Assembly (NCBI GenBank): GCA_011050235.1 | Contig: DRGC01000079.1 | Location: 1 to 64,000 of the forward strand | DNA length: 64,000 nt | DNA from: Phycisphaerae bacterium | Lineage (GTDB): Bacteria; Planctomycetota; Phycisphaerae; SM23-33 | Direction of reading: 5' to 3' | Part shown: one piece after another, positions 28,854 through 36,647 of the stretch | How positions within the stretch are numbered: position 1 is the stretch's first letter | Layout: each line of letters opens with the position of its first letter | Position numbers and translations under genes: made by a program | The notes under the pieces: generated by a model | The model's database searches: none | The model's input: the letters and a program-made list of their open reading frames with translations, nothing else | What the model was told of the DNA's origin: nothing

Positions 28854-29219
28854 ATGGAAACTATTACGAAGAAAGAACTCGTTGATCGCATTGCCGATCA
28901 GACCGGCAGCAAGCGAGTGGTGGTCAAGGACATCCTTCAGCGATTCCTCAACGAGATCATCAGCGAGTTGGGCCGAGGTAACAGGCTCGAGTTCAGAGAC
29001 TTCGGTGTCTTCGAAAGCAAGCAGCGCGCTGCCCGCATCGCCCAGAACCCAAAGACGCTTCAGCGCGTTCACGTTCCCGCCAAGCGAACGGTCAAGTTCA
29101 AGGTGGGGCGCTTGATGAAACTCAAGCTTGCCGAAGGCATGGAAGGCGCGTCAGGCCAAGCACAGGCCGGCGGTGATGTTGCGCCAGTTAAGCCGACCCC
29201 TCCCCCGCCCGCTGAGTAG
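28854..29219 (+). CDS. HU/IHF family DNA-binding protein
   Basis: Nucleoid-associated protein of 121 residues. The fold is clear: TKKELVDRIADQTGSKR at the N-terminus, ILQRFLNEIISELGRGNRLEFRDFGVFE in the middle, then the beta-arm with AQNPKTLQRVHVPAKRTVKFKVG carrying the DNA-intercalating Pro. A 25-residue Gly/Ala/Pro-rich tail follows the normal HU end. AAGGA lies 8 nt before ATG 28854; an ATG at 28812 has no site. Monocistronic, with its own promoter. Confidence 0.93.
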   Translation: METITKKELVDRIADQTGSKRVVVKDILQRFLNEIISELGRGNRLEFRDFGVFESKQRAARIAQNPKTLQRVHVPAKRTVKFKVGRLMKLKLAEGMEGASGQAQAGGDVAPVKPTPPPPAE

Positions 29220-29405
29220 TGTGACCAGCTCGCGTAGCTCGGCCGCGGCGGGGTGGGCAGCGGGTGCGCGGCCGGCGCAGGCAGACCTAGGGGCAGCGTT
29301 GTCGGTGTCTAGCTCGCGATTCGCCGCGACTCCATCGAGTGGGCCTTCACAGACGGTGGCTCTTGCGCGCGGAGAATTGCCCATCGTTTTAAGTTCCTCC
29401 CCCCG

Positions 29406-29411
29406 TATACT
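29406..29411 (+). promoter_or_regulatory. -10 box next to the PduS-like start codon
   Basis: TATACT lies 10 nt before ATG 29422, placing the transcription start about 4 nt before it. No Shine-Dalgarno is present in CTAGATCGTT. The -35 region is weak. The preceding stretch 29220-29400 shows no gene. Confidence 0.45.
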
Positions 29412-29421
29412 CTAGATCGTT

Positions 29422-30747
29422 ATGAGCGATGTTTCCGTCGAACAAGTGGCCCGCGCTGGTGTGGTGGGGGCCGGTGGGGCGGGCTTTCCCACCCACGTCA
29501 AGCTCCTCGCGTCGGCCGACACGGTGCTGATCAACGCCGCCGAGTGCGAACCCCTGCTGCACAAGGACAAGGAAGTTCTCAAGAACTTCATCGAGCCGGT
29601 CCTGGCCGGTCTGGGGGCGTCCATGCAGTTGGTCGGCGCTTCGCGCGGCATCATCGGCATCAAGGAGAAGTACGGCGACGTTATCGATCTGCTTCGGCCG
29701 AAGCTGTCGGCCGGCATGTCGATCGCGCCGCTGCGCGACGCCTACCCGGCCGGCGATGAGTTCATCCTCGTCTACGATATCCTGGGCCGAGTCGTGCCGC
29801 CCGGCGGCATCCCGCTGAATGTCAACGTGGTCGTCATGAACGTGGAGACGGCCATGAACATCGCCATCGCGCCGACGAGGCCCGTCACCGACAAATATCT
29901 CACCATCGCCGGCGCCGTCGCCAACCCGATCACGCTGTGCGTGCCGATCGGCGTGACGCTGGCCGACTGCGTTGCTGTCGCCGAGCCCACCGTCGGCGAC
30001 GCCAACTACATCGTCGGCGGCGTGATGATGGGCACGCTGGAAGATGACCACGACGCCCTTGTCGACAAGACCACCGGTGGCGTTATCGTCCTGCCGTCCG
30101 ACCACGTCGTCGTCCGCCGCCGCCGGCAGAACTGGCGGCAGATCGTCCGCATCGGCCGAAGCGCCTGCGATCAGTGCAGCTTCTGCACCGAGCTGTGCCC
30201 GCGCTGGCTGCTGGGGCATCCCATCGAGCCGCACCGGGCTATGCGGTCGCTGGAGTTCAACCTTGTCGGCGAGTCCAACGTCCGCGGCACGAGCTACTGC
30301 TGCGAGTGCAACCTCTGCAGCCTGTATTCTTGCCCGGAAGACCTGGATCCCAAGAACGTCTGCAGTCAGAACAAGCGCCGCCTCGCCGAATCGAAAAGCA
30401 CCTGGGCCGACCCGCCCTTTAATGCCAACCGTCCCGACCTGCACATGGCCAACCGCAAGGCGCCGATGAAACGTCTGATGAGCAAGCTCGGCCTGACGCA
30501 GTTCAACAACGTTGGCCCGCTGACAGATCGGCCGCTAGCGGCAGGGAAGGTGGGCATCAAGCTCAAACAGCACGTCGGCGTCCCGTGCGAGCCGGTCGTC
30601 TCGACCGGCCAGGCCGTCCGCGTCGGCGATGTCGTCGCCACGCCGCCCAGCGATAACGGCAAGGCCGCCCTGGGCGCGCCCGTGCACGCGTCGATCGATG
30701 GAACCGTCACCGCCGTCGCAGACGGTGTGGTCTGGATTGAAGGATAA
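29422..30747 (+). CDS. PduS-like flavin/[4Fe-4S] reductase (RnfC relative)
   Basis: 441 residues, the length of PduS. In propanediol microcompartments PduS is the cobalamin reductase, carrying FMN and two [4Fe-4S] clusters. Seen here: VVGAGGAGFPTHVKL near residue 14 and INAAECEPLLHKD near 37 (the RnfC-type FMN/NADH domain). An SLBB-like middle follows, then cluster motifs CDQCSFCTELCP near 250 and CCECNLCSLYSCP near 293. A barrel-sandwich C-terminus ends the protein. Its neighbour 6 nt downstream is a PduT-like shell protein, the natural partner of PduS. It could equally be a generic electron-transfer subunit for a glycyl-radical or other microcompartment. Confidence 0.88.
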   Translation: MSDVSVEQVARAGVVGAGGAGFPTHVKLLASADTVLINAAECEPLLHKDKEVLKNFIEPVLAGLGASMQLVGASRGIIGIKEKYGDVIDLLRPKLSAGMSIAPLRDAYPAGDEFILVYDILGRVVPPGGIPLNVNVVVMNVETAMNIAIAPTRPVTDKYLTIAGAVANPITLCVPIGVTLADCVAVAEPTVGDANYIVGGVMMGTLEDDHDALVDKTTGGVIVLPSDHVVVRRRRQNWRQIVRIGRSACDQCSFCTELCPRWLLGHPIEPHRAMRSLEFNLVGESNVRGTSYCCECNLCSLYSCPEDLDPKNVCSQNKRRLAESKSTWADPPFNANRPDLHMANRKAPMKRLMSKLGLTQFNNVGPLTDRPLAAGKVGIKLKQHVGVPCEPVVSTGQAVRVGDVVATPPSDNGKAALGAPVHASIDGTVTAVADGVVWIEG

Positions 30748-30753
30748 CGGAAC

Positions 30754-31314
30754 ATGGCTGAACCCAGAGCCATCGGAGCGATCGAACTATCGAGCATCTC
30801 GTTGGGCTACAAGGTCCAGGACGACATGCTCAAGGCCGCCTCCGTCGATCTGCTGATCGCGCGGACGATCTGCTCGGGCAAGTATTTTATCGTGATCGGC
30901 GGGTCCGTCAGCGACGTGACCAGTTCCATCGAGACCGCCCTGCGCGTCACCGACGACGCGATCATCGATCACGTCGTCATTCCCAACGTGCACGAGGACG
31001 TCTTCCCCGCGCTGGGCCAATCGGTCGTCGTCGATGACGACAACATCGGCGCGCTGGGCGTTGTCGAGACCTTCAGCGGCGTCAGCATCGTCGCCGCCGC
31101 CGATGCCGCCGCCAAGGCCGCCAAGGTCACGCTCTTTCGCATTCAGGTGGCGATGGCCCTGGGCGGCAAGGGGTACTGCCTGATGACGGGCGATATCTCC
31201 GACGTTCAAGCCGCCGTCGCCGCCGCCGCCGCCGTCGCTCGCGAGCGGGGCCTGCTTGTCGGCGAAGTCGTCATCCCCCGCCCAAGCGTCGAACTGCTGG
31301 CCGAATACCTCTAA
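30754..31314 (+). CDS. Tandem-BMC microcompartment shell protein (PduT-like BMC-T)
   Basis: 186 residues made of two BMC domains (about 8-90 and 100-182), each with the GxxAxDxxx-type helix and the (I/V)IP(N/R) end. Cys40 in TICSGKY matches the position of the Cys that binds a [4Fe-4S] cluster at the three-fold pore of PduT (Cys38 in the characterised protein). It would form trimers in a microcompartment shell and could conduct electrons across it. Directly follows the PduS-like gene. No hexameric BMC-H, pentameric BMC-P or enzyme genes are nearby. Confidence 0.88.
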   Translation: MAEPRAIGAIELSSISLGYKVQDDMLKAASVDLLIARTICSGKYFIVIGGSVSDVTSSIETALRVTDDAIIDHVVIPNVHEDVFPALGQSVVVDDDNIGALGVVETFSGVSIVAAADAAAKAAKVTLFRIQVAMALGGKGYCLMTGDISDVQAAVAAAAAVARERGLLVGEVVIPRPSVELLAEYL

Positions 31315-31514
31315 GCGGTCTTACGTAAGTTTGTAGCGGTTGTGGTGGGAGGGGGGCAAGTCGTGGCCTTACCGGTCGCCCCCCCCGAGTTCGGCATATC
31401 AGAGCCCGACCGTCGCCGCCGGCCGATACCTCATGTGCCGAGGTATCGTTCCGTTCGACCGAGATGCCGCTTGCCCAAGACCGGAAAGCACGCCCCCACC
31501 TGCAGAGCGGTCGC

Positions 31515-31556
31515 ATTGGACATTCGACATTCAGCATTCGACATTCGGCATTGGGA
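31515..31556 (+). repeat. Tandem heptamer array (ATTCGAC)n
   Basis: ATTCGAC-ATTCAGC-ATTCGAC-ATTCGGC-ATT, a 7-bp period with four full copies, flanked by related words. No coding potential. Confidence 0.8.
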
Positions 31557-31615
31557 GGCCCCCCAGCGGGCCATTGCCGGGAAACGGACTTACGCAAGGC
31601 CGCTTAGCCTTGGCT

Positions 31616-31639
31616 GGGGCGATGTCTTTGCATCGCCCC
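31616..31639 (+). terminator. Perfect 9-bp hairpin
   Basis: GGGGCGATG-TCTTTG-CATCGCCCC; four T follow 5 nt later. It may end the transcript of the PduS/PduT-like pair, though it lies about 300 nt beyond the stop. An alternative role is a 5' structural element. Confidence 0.4.
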
Positions 31640-31746
31640 GGTCGATTTTCGTAGAATCGATGTGGAGGAATGCTGTCGACGGACGGTGCGGTCGTCGACG
31701 GCCCGCAGGCCCCTCGCCGCAGGGCCCGCACACAACGAGGTAGATG

Positions 31747-31775
31747 TTGACACAGCCTGCCGGAGAGGCCAAAAT
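31747..31775 (+). promoter_or_regulatory. Promoter of the fusion-metV-metF operon
   Basis: Perfect TTGACA (31747-31752), 17 nt, CAAAAT (31770-31775). Expected start near 31782; leader about 60 nt, with GGAG 7 nt before ATG 31844. Confidence 0.6.
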
Positions 31776-31843
31776 CCGCGACCCGCTTGAGTGTCGAGGC
31801 ATGGCCGCCGACCCGGCGGGGCGAAGTGGTTCGGAGAGGCGTC

Positions 31844-33940
31844 ATGCGTGATCGTGATCTTACGTCTGCGGATGTGGCCGAGTTCGCCAGCCCGCGCGAA
31901 TTGATGGAGGCCGAGTGGGCGCCGTGTCGCTATCACTGCCCAGTCCATGCCGATGTGCGGGGCTATATCGAGTTGGCCGCCCGCGGGCAGTTCGAGGCCG
32001 CCGCCAACCTCGTCCGCGACTGTCTGCCGTTCGCCTCGGTCTGCGGGCGGATTTGTCACCATCCCTGCGAGGCCAACTGCCGCCGCTGCGAGGTCGACCA
32101 GGCCGTCGCCGTCCGCGAGGTCAAACGCTTCGTCTGTGAACTCACCGGCGTCAGGGCGGCGGTTCACAAGGCGGATAAGCAGGACCTGGCCAAGGTCGCC
32201 ATCGTCGGGGCCGGGCCGGCCGGGATGGCCGCAGCGCTGGAGTTGGCCCGCATCGGCTATCGCCCGACCGTCTTCGAGAAATTCCCCGTCGCCGGCGGCA
32301 TCCCTGCGACGGCCATTCCCTCCTACCGCCTGCCGCGCGACGTGATCCGCCAGGACACCGATTGGATCTTCGCCCACGGCGTGGACTTCGTGCCCAACTG
32401 CGACATCGGCAAGGACAAGACCATCGCAGACCTCGAGGCCGAGGGGTTTGAAGCCGTGCTCATCGCCACCGGCCTGGCCGATAGCCGCATGCTGCCCCTG
32501 CCCGGGGCTGACCACAAACGCGTGCTGCCCGTGCTGACGTTTCTCACCGACGTGTCCTTCGACCGCACCCCTGACGTCGGGGCCAATGTGTTGGTCATCG
32601 GCGGCGGCAACGTGGCCATGGACGCCGCTCGAACGGCCCGGCGGCTGGGCGCGCAGGTCACGGCTATGTGCCTGGAAAACGAAGAGGAAATGCCCGCCTG
32701 GGACTGGGAGCGCGACGAGGCCGACGAAGAGGGCGTGACGTTCCTCTTCCGCCGCGGGCCCGTCGAAGTCCTGCTCGACGGCGACAAGATCGTCGGCATG
32801 AAAACGCGGAAGGTCACGCGCGTCTTCGACGGGGAGGGCAAGTTCAGCCCCGAATACGACGACAACGACCTGCAGAACATCCCCTGCGATACCGTCATCA
32901 TGGCTATCGGGCAGACGGCGAATCTGAATTTCATCGAAGGCAGCGACCTGACGGCCGACGACCGCGGGCGGCTGACCTATGATTCGGCGACGCATCAAAC
33001 GTCCTTGCCGGAGGTGTTCGCCTGCGGCGAAATCGTCACCGCGCCCGGATCGGCCGTCGAGGCCTGTGCATCGGGCCAGCGGGCGGCCAAGGCCATCGAC
33101 CTGTATCTGTCAGGTCGGACGATCCAGATCGACGACGCGCTGCCGCCGACCATCGACAAGATTGCGCCCGCCACGGCGGAGAAGGTCCTGAAGGTCGAGC
33201 GATACGGCGTTGATACCGAGCAGCCTGAGATGCGCATCACCACGTTCGACGAGATCGATCACAATTACGATCCCGAAATCGCCGTCCGCGAGGCGCGGCG
33301 CTGCATGAGTTGCGGCGGTGGGGCCGAGGTGCTGGTCGACAAGTGTGCGGCCTGCCTGACGTGCCTGCGGGTGTGCCCGTTCGATATTCCGGTCGTCACC
33401 GACGTGGCCCGGATCGAGTCGTCGCTGTGTCAGGCCTGCGGCATGTGCATCGCCGATTGCCCGGCCAACGCGATCATCGCCCGAAGTTGGTCGCCCGAAG
33501 AGGATCTGCGGCAGGTCGCCGCCAAGATCAATGCTCTAACAGGCGAGCGCAAGATCGTCGCCTACGTCTGCGGGCATCACTCGCCCGCGACGGCTTGGGG
33601 CGGCACGCTGGAAGATACGATCCCCGGTGTCGTCGAGGAGTATCTGCCCAGTATGTCCCGTCTGTCGGCGGCCGAGATCCTTCACACGCTGGAGGCCGGC
33701 GCCACCGGCGTGATCGTCGTGGCCTGTAACGAAGGCGCCGACCGCTACCCGACGGCCCCGCTGCGGGCGGCCAAACGCGTCGAGCAGGTCCGGGAGCTTC
33801 TGGACGAGATTGGTCTGGGTGCCGAACGTGTGCAATACGTGGCGGTCGCCGATCGTGGGCGGGCGGCGACGCGGGAGGCGATGGCCGAGGCTGCCGACCG
33901 TATCGAAGGCAAGGTCCAGGAATCAGTGGAAAGCGAATAG
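31844..33940 (+). CDS. GltD-like flavoprotein fused to ferredoxin and MvhD-like domains
   Basis: 698 residues in three parts. (1) About 25-100: Cys-rich helical Fe-S domain of the GltD/dihydropyrimidine dehydrogenase type (CRYHCPVH, CGRICHHPCEANCRRC). About 117-460: FAD and NAD(P) Rossmann domains (VGAGPAG near 121, VIGGGNVAMDAART near 250, and MAIGQT). (2) About 485-545: two ferredoxin motifs (CAACLTCLRVCP, CQACGMCIADCP). (3) About 565-665: a domain resembling MvhD, the [2Fe-2S] electron-transfer subunit of heterodisulfide reductase/hydrogenase complexes. Here only two of the expected cysteines are evident. Encoded just before metV-metF, so I infer it feeds electrons from NAD(P)H, and perhaps ferredoxin, to methylene-THF reductase. 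GGAG precedes the ATG by 7 nt. Confidence 0.85.
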   Translation: MRDRDLTSADVAEFASPRELMEAEWAPCRYHCPVHADVRGYIELAARGQFEAAANLVRDCLPFASVCGRICHHPCEANCRRCEVDQAVAVREVKRFVCELTGVRAAVHKADKQDLAKVAIVGAGPAGMAAALELARIGYRPTVFEKFPVAGGIPATAIPSYRLPRDVIRQDTDWIFAHGVDFVPNCDIGKDKTIADLEAEGFEAVLIATGLADSRMLPLPGADHKRVLPVLTFLTDVSFDRTPDVGANVLVIGGGNVAMDAARTARRLGAQVTAMCLENEEEMPAWDWERDEADEEGVTFLFRRGPVEVLLDGDKIVGMKTRKVTRVFDGEGKFSPEYDDNDLQNIPCDTVIMAIGQTANLNFIEGSDLTADDRGRLTYDSATHQTSLPEVFACGEIVTAPGSAVEACASGQRAAKAIDLYLSGRTIQIDDALPPTIDKIAPATAEKVLKVERYGVDTEQPEMRITTFDEIDHNYDPEIAVREARRCMSCGGGAEVLVDKCAACLTCLRVCPFDIPVVTDVARIESSLCQACGMCIADCPANAIIARSWSPEEDLRQVAAKINALTGERKIVAYVCGHHSPATAWGGTLEDTIPGVVEEYLPSMSRLSAAEILHTLEAGATGVIVVACNEGADRYPTAPLRAAKRVEQVRELLDEIGLGAERVQYVAVADRGRAATREAMAEAADRIEGKVQESVESE

Positions 33941-33989
33941 GCCGTGACGGGGCGCCGCGGCGCTCAGGAATCCGGCAGGAGATAGGACG

Positions 33990-34676
33990 ATGATTGTTGC
34001 CGAACGCAAACCGATGGATGAGATCTTCCAGATGCTCGCCGGCTGCAAGAAGGTGCTCGTGCTGGGCTGCGGCGGGTGCGTGACCGTCTGCCTGACCGGC
34101 GGCGAGCGCCAGGCCGAGATGCTGGCCAGCCAGTTGAACCTGGCCGCCAAGGCCAAGGGCGAGGCGATGCAGGTGGACTTCGACTCGATCACCCGCCAGT
34201 GCGAGAAGGAGTTCTTCGATAACCTTTCGGAGGCCCCGGCCGACTACGACGCGGTGCTCTCGATCGCCTGCGGAGCGGGCGTGGGATACATGTCCGAGCA
34301 GTTCCCGAAGGTGACGGTCCTGCCGGGCATGAACACCACGCATCTGGCCGCCAACGTCGCCCTGGGCATCTGGGAAGAATACTGCCGCGGCTGCGGCGAC
34401 TGCATGCTGGCCTGGACCGGCGGCGTCTGCCCGATCGCCAAGTGCTCCAAGAGCCTCGTCAACGGCACGTGCGGCGGCACGGACAAGGGCAAATGTGAAG
34501 TCAACCCGGAGATGAACTGCGGGTGGCTGATGATCTACGAGCGGCTGAAAGAATTGGACCGGCTGGACGAATACCGCACGATGAGGCCGTTGCGCGACCA
34601 TCGGACCGATCGCGGCAACGGCGTGCGACGGCTCGTGCTGGCTGAAATGACTGAAGAGGAGGCCGGCGATGAGTAA
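33990..34676 (+). CDS. metV: MetV-type zinc/Fe-S subunit of methylene-THF reductase
   Basis: 228 residues, recognisable as the free-standing C-terminal MTHFR domain called MetV in acetogens. N-terminal VLVLGCGGCVTVC near residue 23, CGAGVGYMSEQFP near 90, and a Cys-rich C-terminus: CRGCGDCMLAWTGGVCPIAKC near 131-151, then CGGTDKGKCEV. In Moorella-type systems MetV links MetF to an electron-transfer partner. GGAG lies upstream of ATG 33990. Its stop overlaps the metF start by 8 nt. Confidence 0.88.
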   Translation: MIVAERKPMDEIFQMLAGCKKVLVLGCGGCVTVCLTGGERQAEMLASQLNLAAKAKGEAMQVDFDSITRQCEKEFFDNLSEAPADYDAVLSIACGAGVGYMSEQFPKVTVLPGMNTTHLAANVALGIWEEYCRGCGDCMLAWTGGVCPIAKCSKSLVNGTCGGTDKGKCEVNPEMNCGWLMIYERLKELDRLDEYRTMRPLRDHRTDRGNGVRRLVLAEMTEEEAGDE

Positions 34677-35583
34677 CGAGCCTGTCAGCAATCTGCAGCG
34701 TGATCTGGACTCCGGCGAGTTTGTCGTCACCGCCGAGATCGGCCCGCCCAAGGGCACGAACATCGCCCCGGTCATCCACGAAGCCGAGGAGTTTCTCAAG
34801 GGCAAGGTCTCAGCGGTCAACGTCACCGACATTCAGACGGCCGTTATGCGCGGGTCCAGCATGGTCGGGGCGAAGCTGCTGTTCGATGCCGGCATCGAGC
34901 CGGTCCTGCAGATGGTCACGCGCGACCGCAACCGCCTGGCCCTGCAGAGCGATCTGCTGGCGGCCCATATTTTCGGCATCCGCAATGTGCTGTGTTTGAC
35001 CGGCGACCACGTGACGATGGGCGACCACCCCCAGGCCATGCCCGTCTACGATCTGGATTCGGTCTCGCTGCTGGATGCCATGTGCAAGCTGGAGGCCGGC
35101 ACGGACCTCGGCGCTGACATGAAGGGCAAGGCCAACGAACTGGACGGCGTGCCGACGTTCTTCAAGGGCTGCTGCGTCACGCCCTGTGCCGATGAGGTCG
35201 ACCCGCAGGTTATCAAGCTGGAAAAGAAAGTCGAAGCCGGCGCCCAGTTCGTCCAGACGCAGGCCGTCTATGAGCCCAAAGTGTTCGAGACCTTCATGAA
35301 GAAGGTCGAGCACATCAAGGTGCCGATCCTGGTCGGCATCGTGATGCTCAAGACTGCCGGCATGGCCAAGTACATGAACCGCGGCGTTCCCGGCGTGGTT
35401 GTCCCCGATGCCATCATCCAGCGGATGACCGATTGCGAGAAGCCCGACCGCGAGAAAGTGTCCATCGAGATCTGCGGCGAGCTGGTCTCGACCATGAAGG
35501 ATATGTGCCAGGGCGCCCACCTGATGACGCTCGGCTGGGACCACTGCGTCCCCGGCATCATCCAAGCCGCCGGCCTGGCGTAA
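34669..35583 (+). CDS. metF: 5,10-methylenetetrahydrofolate reductase (MetF)
   Basis: 304-residue TIM-barrel flavoprotein that reduces methylene-THF to methyl-THF. EIGPPKGTN near residue 24, VNVTDIQTAVMRGSS near 46, LCLTGDHVTMGDHP near 108, and GAQFVQTQAVYE near 192. GGAGG sits 5 nt before ATG 34669, inside the end of metV. The arrangement of fusion, metV and metF resembles the MetFV complexes of anaerobes rather than the NADH-dependent MetF of aerobes. A 13-bp hairpin follows the stop. Confidence 0.93.
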   Translation: MSNEPVSNLQRDLDSGEFVVTAEIGPPKGTNIAPVIHEAEEFLKGKVSAVNVTDIQTAVMRGSSMVGAKLLFDAGIEPVLQMVTRDRNRLALQSDLLAAHIFGIRNVLCLTGDHVTMGDHPQAMPVYDLDSVSLLDAMCKLEAGTDLGADMKGKANELDGVPTFFKGCCVTPCADEVDPQVIKLEKKVEAGAQFVQTQAVYEPKVFETFMKKVEHIKVPILVGIVMLKTAGMAKYMNRGVPGVVVPDAIIQRMTDCEKPDREKVSIEICGELVSTMKDMCQGAHLMTLGWDHCVPGIIQAAGLA

Positions 35584-35614
35584 GGCTGACAGCCCCCGAT
35601 TTGGTGAAAACAAG

Positions 35615-35644
35615 AGCGCGGCGAGACGGATGTCTCGCCGCGCT
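35615..35644 (+). terminator. 13-bp perfect hairpin between convergent metF and folD
   Basis: AGCGCGGCGAGAC-GGAT-GTCTCGCCGCGCT, followed by TCTCTATT on this strand and, on the other, by TCTTGTTTTC. Probably a two-way terminator. A sister hairpin at 50214-50243 differs by one compensatory A-T to G-C pair. Confidence 0.7.
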
Positions 35645-35666
35645 TCTCTATTAGACTGACGTCGAG

Positions 35667-36644
35667 CTACGCCATCGCTTTGGCGCAGGCGATGGTGTTC
35701 TTCAGGAGCATGGCGACCGTCACCGGGCCGACGCCGCCGGGGACGGGGGTGATGGCGGCGGCCTTTTCCTTGGCCGCCTCGAAGTCCACGTCGCCGACGG
35801 TCTTCATGGCGTTCTTGCCCTTGTCGTTCTTGAGTGGGGCGCCGCCAGAGTCGAAGCCCTTGGGGATGCGGTTGATGGCCACGTCGATCACGATGGCGCC
35901 TTCTTTGACCATCTCCCCGGTGATCAGCGGCGTCAGGTCCGGCAGGGAGACATCTTCGCCGGCCTTTTTCTTGCGGTTGTAGCCGCGCCATTTGGCCTGG
36001 CTGACGCCGGCGGCTACGAAAAGAATGTCCGCGTTCTTCGTGTGGGAGGCCAGGTCCTTGGTGGCGATGTGGCAGACTGTGACCGTGGGCGATTCCGTCA
36101 GCGACTGCAGCAGCATCGCGGCGATGGGCTTGCCGACGATCTCACTGTGGCCGACCACGACCGCTTCCTTGCCGGCCAGGTTGCTTTCGGTCTGCTTGAG
36201 CAGTTCGACCGCCGCGGCCGCCGTGCACGCCGAGACGATCCCGCCGCCGTAAAACAATTGCCCCATGTTCTCGGGGTGCATGCCCTCGACATCCTTGGCC
36301 GGTGAGATGGCCACCTGGACCTGGCGGGCGTCGATCTGAGAGGGCAGCGGCATCTGGAGGATCAGCCCGGTGACCTTCGGGTCATTATTGAGTTCATCGA
36401 TCTTCGCCAGCAAGTCGTTCTGCGAGATGCCCTCGTCCAGCTCGAGCAGTTCGTATTCCAGCCCGGCGGCCTCGCAGTTCTTCCGCTGCATGTTGGTGTA
36501 GATCTTGCTGGCGGGGTTCTCGCCAACCTGCACCGCCACCAGATGCGGCGGTCGCCCGGCGGCCGTCAATTCGGTGGCGTCGGCGATGATCTGGTCGGTG
36601 AGGGTCTTCGCTACAGCTTCTCCGTCAATAATCTTGGCAGCCAT
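35667..36644 (-). CDS. folD: Methylene-THF dehydrogenase/methenyl-THF cyclohydrolase
   Basis: Interconverts formyl-, methenyl- and methylene-THF. 325 residues, about 40 more than typical FolD because of a Lys-rich insertion in the C-terminal half (about 235-285). Seen: SKIYTNMQRKNCEAAG with the catalytic Tyr and Lys near residues 49-56, LILQMPLPSQID near 93, VVVGHSEIVGKP near 172, and TPVPGGVGPVTVAMLL near the end. GGAG precedes the ATG by 6 nt. With metF and metV it covers the methylene-to-methyl part of the C1 pathway. Four nt separate it from the next gene, which is upstream in the same operon. Confidence 0.95.
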   Translation of the reverse strand: MAAKIIDGEAVAKTLTDQIIADATELTAAGRPPHLVAVQVGENPASKIYTNMQRKNCEAAGLEYELLELDEGISQNDLLAKIDELNNDPKVTGLILQMPLPSQIDARQVQVAISPAKDVEGMHPENMGQLFYGGGIVSACTAAAAVELLKQTESNLAGKEAVVVGHSEIVGKPIAAMLLQSLTESPTVTVCHIATKDLASHTKNADILFVAAGVSQAKWRGYNRKKKAGEDVSLPDLTPLITGEMVKEGAIVIDVAINRIPKGFDSGGAPLKNDKGKNAMKTVGDVDFEAAKEKAAAITPVPGGVGPVTVAMLLKNTIACAKAMA

Positions 36645-36647
36645 CGG

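Larger units (their letters stand above)
31315..31843. other. 529-bp gene-free region with repeats and hairpins
   Basis: Between the shell protein and the GltD-MvhD fusion gene. It contains a heptamer tandem array (31515-31556), a 9-bp perfect hairpin (31616-31639), a second small hairpin TCGATT/AATCGA at about 31641-31660, and a TTGACA promoter at 31747. Open frames in it have no ribosome sites or recognisable products. Confidence 0.7.

Noticed and set aside
31515-31556. CRISPR array
   Set aside because: Repeat unit is 7 bp with no spacers of constant length, and there are no cas genes. The same applies to 3831-3886 and 63076-63159.
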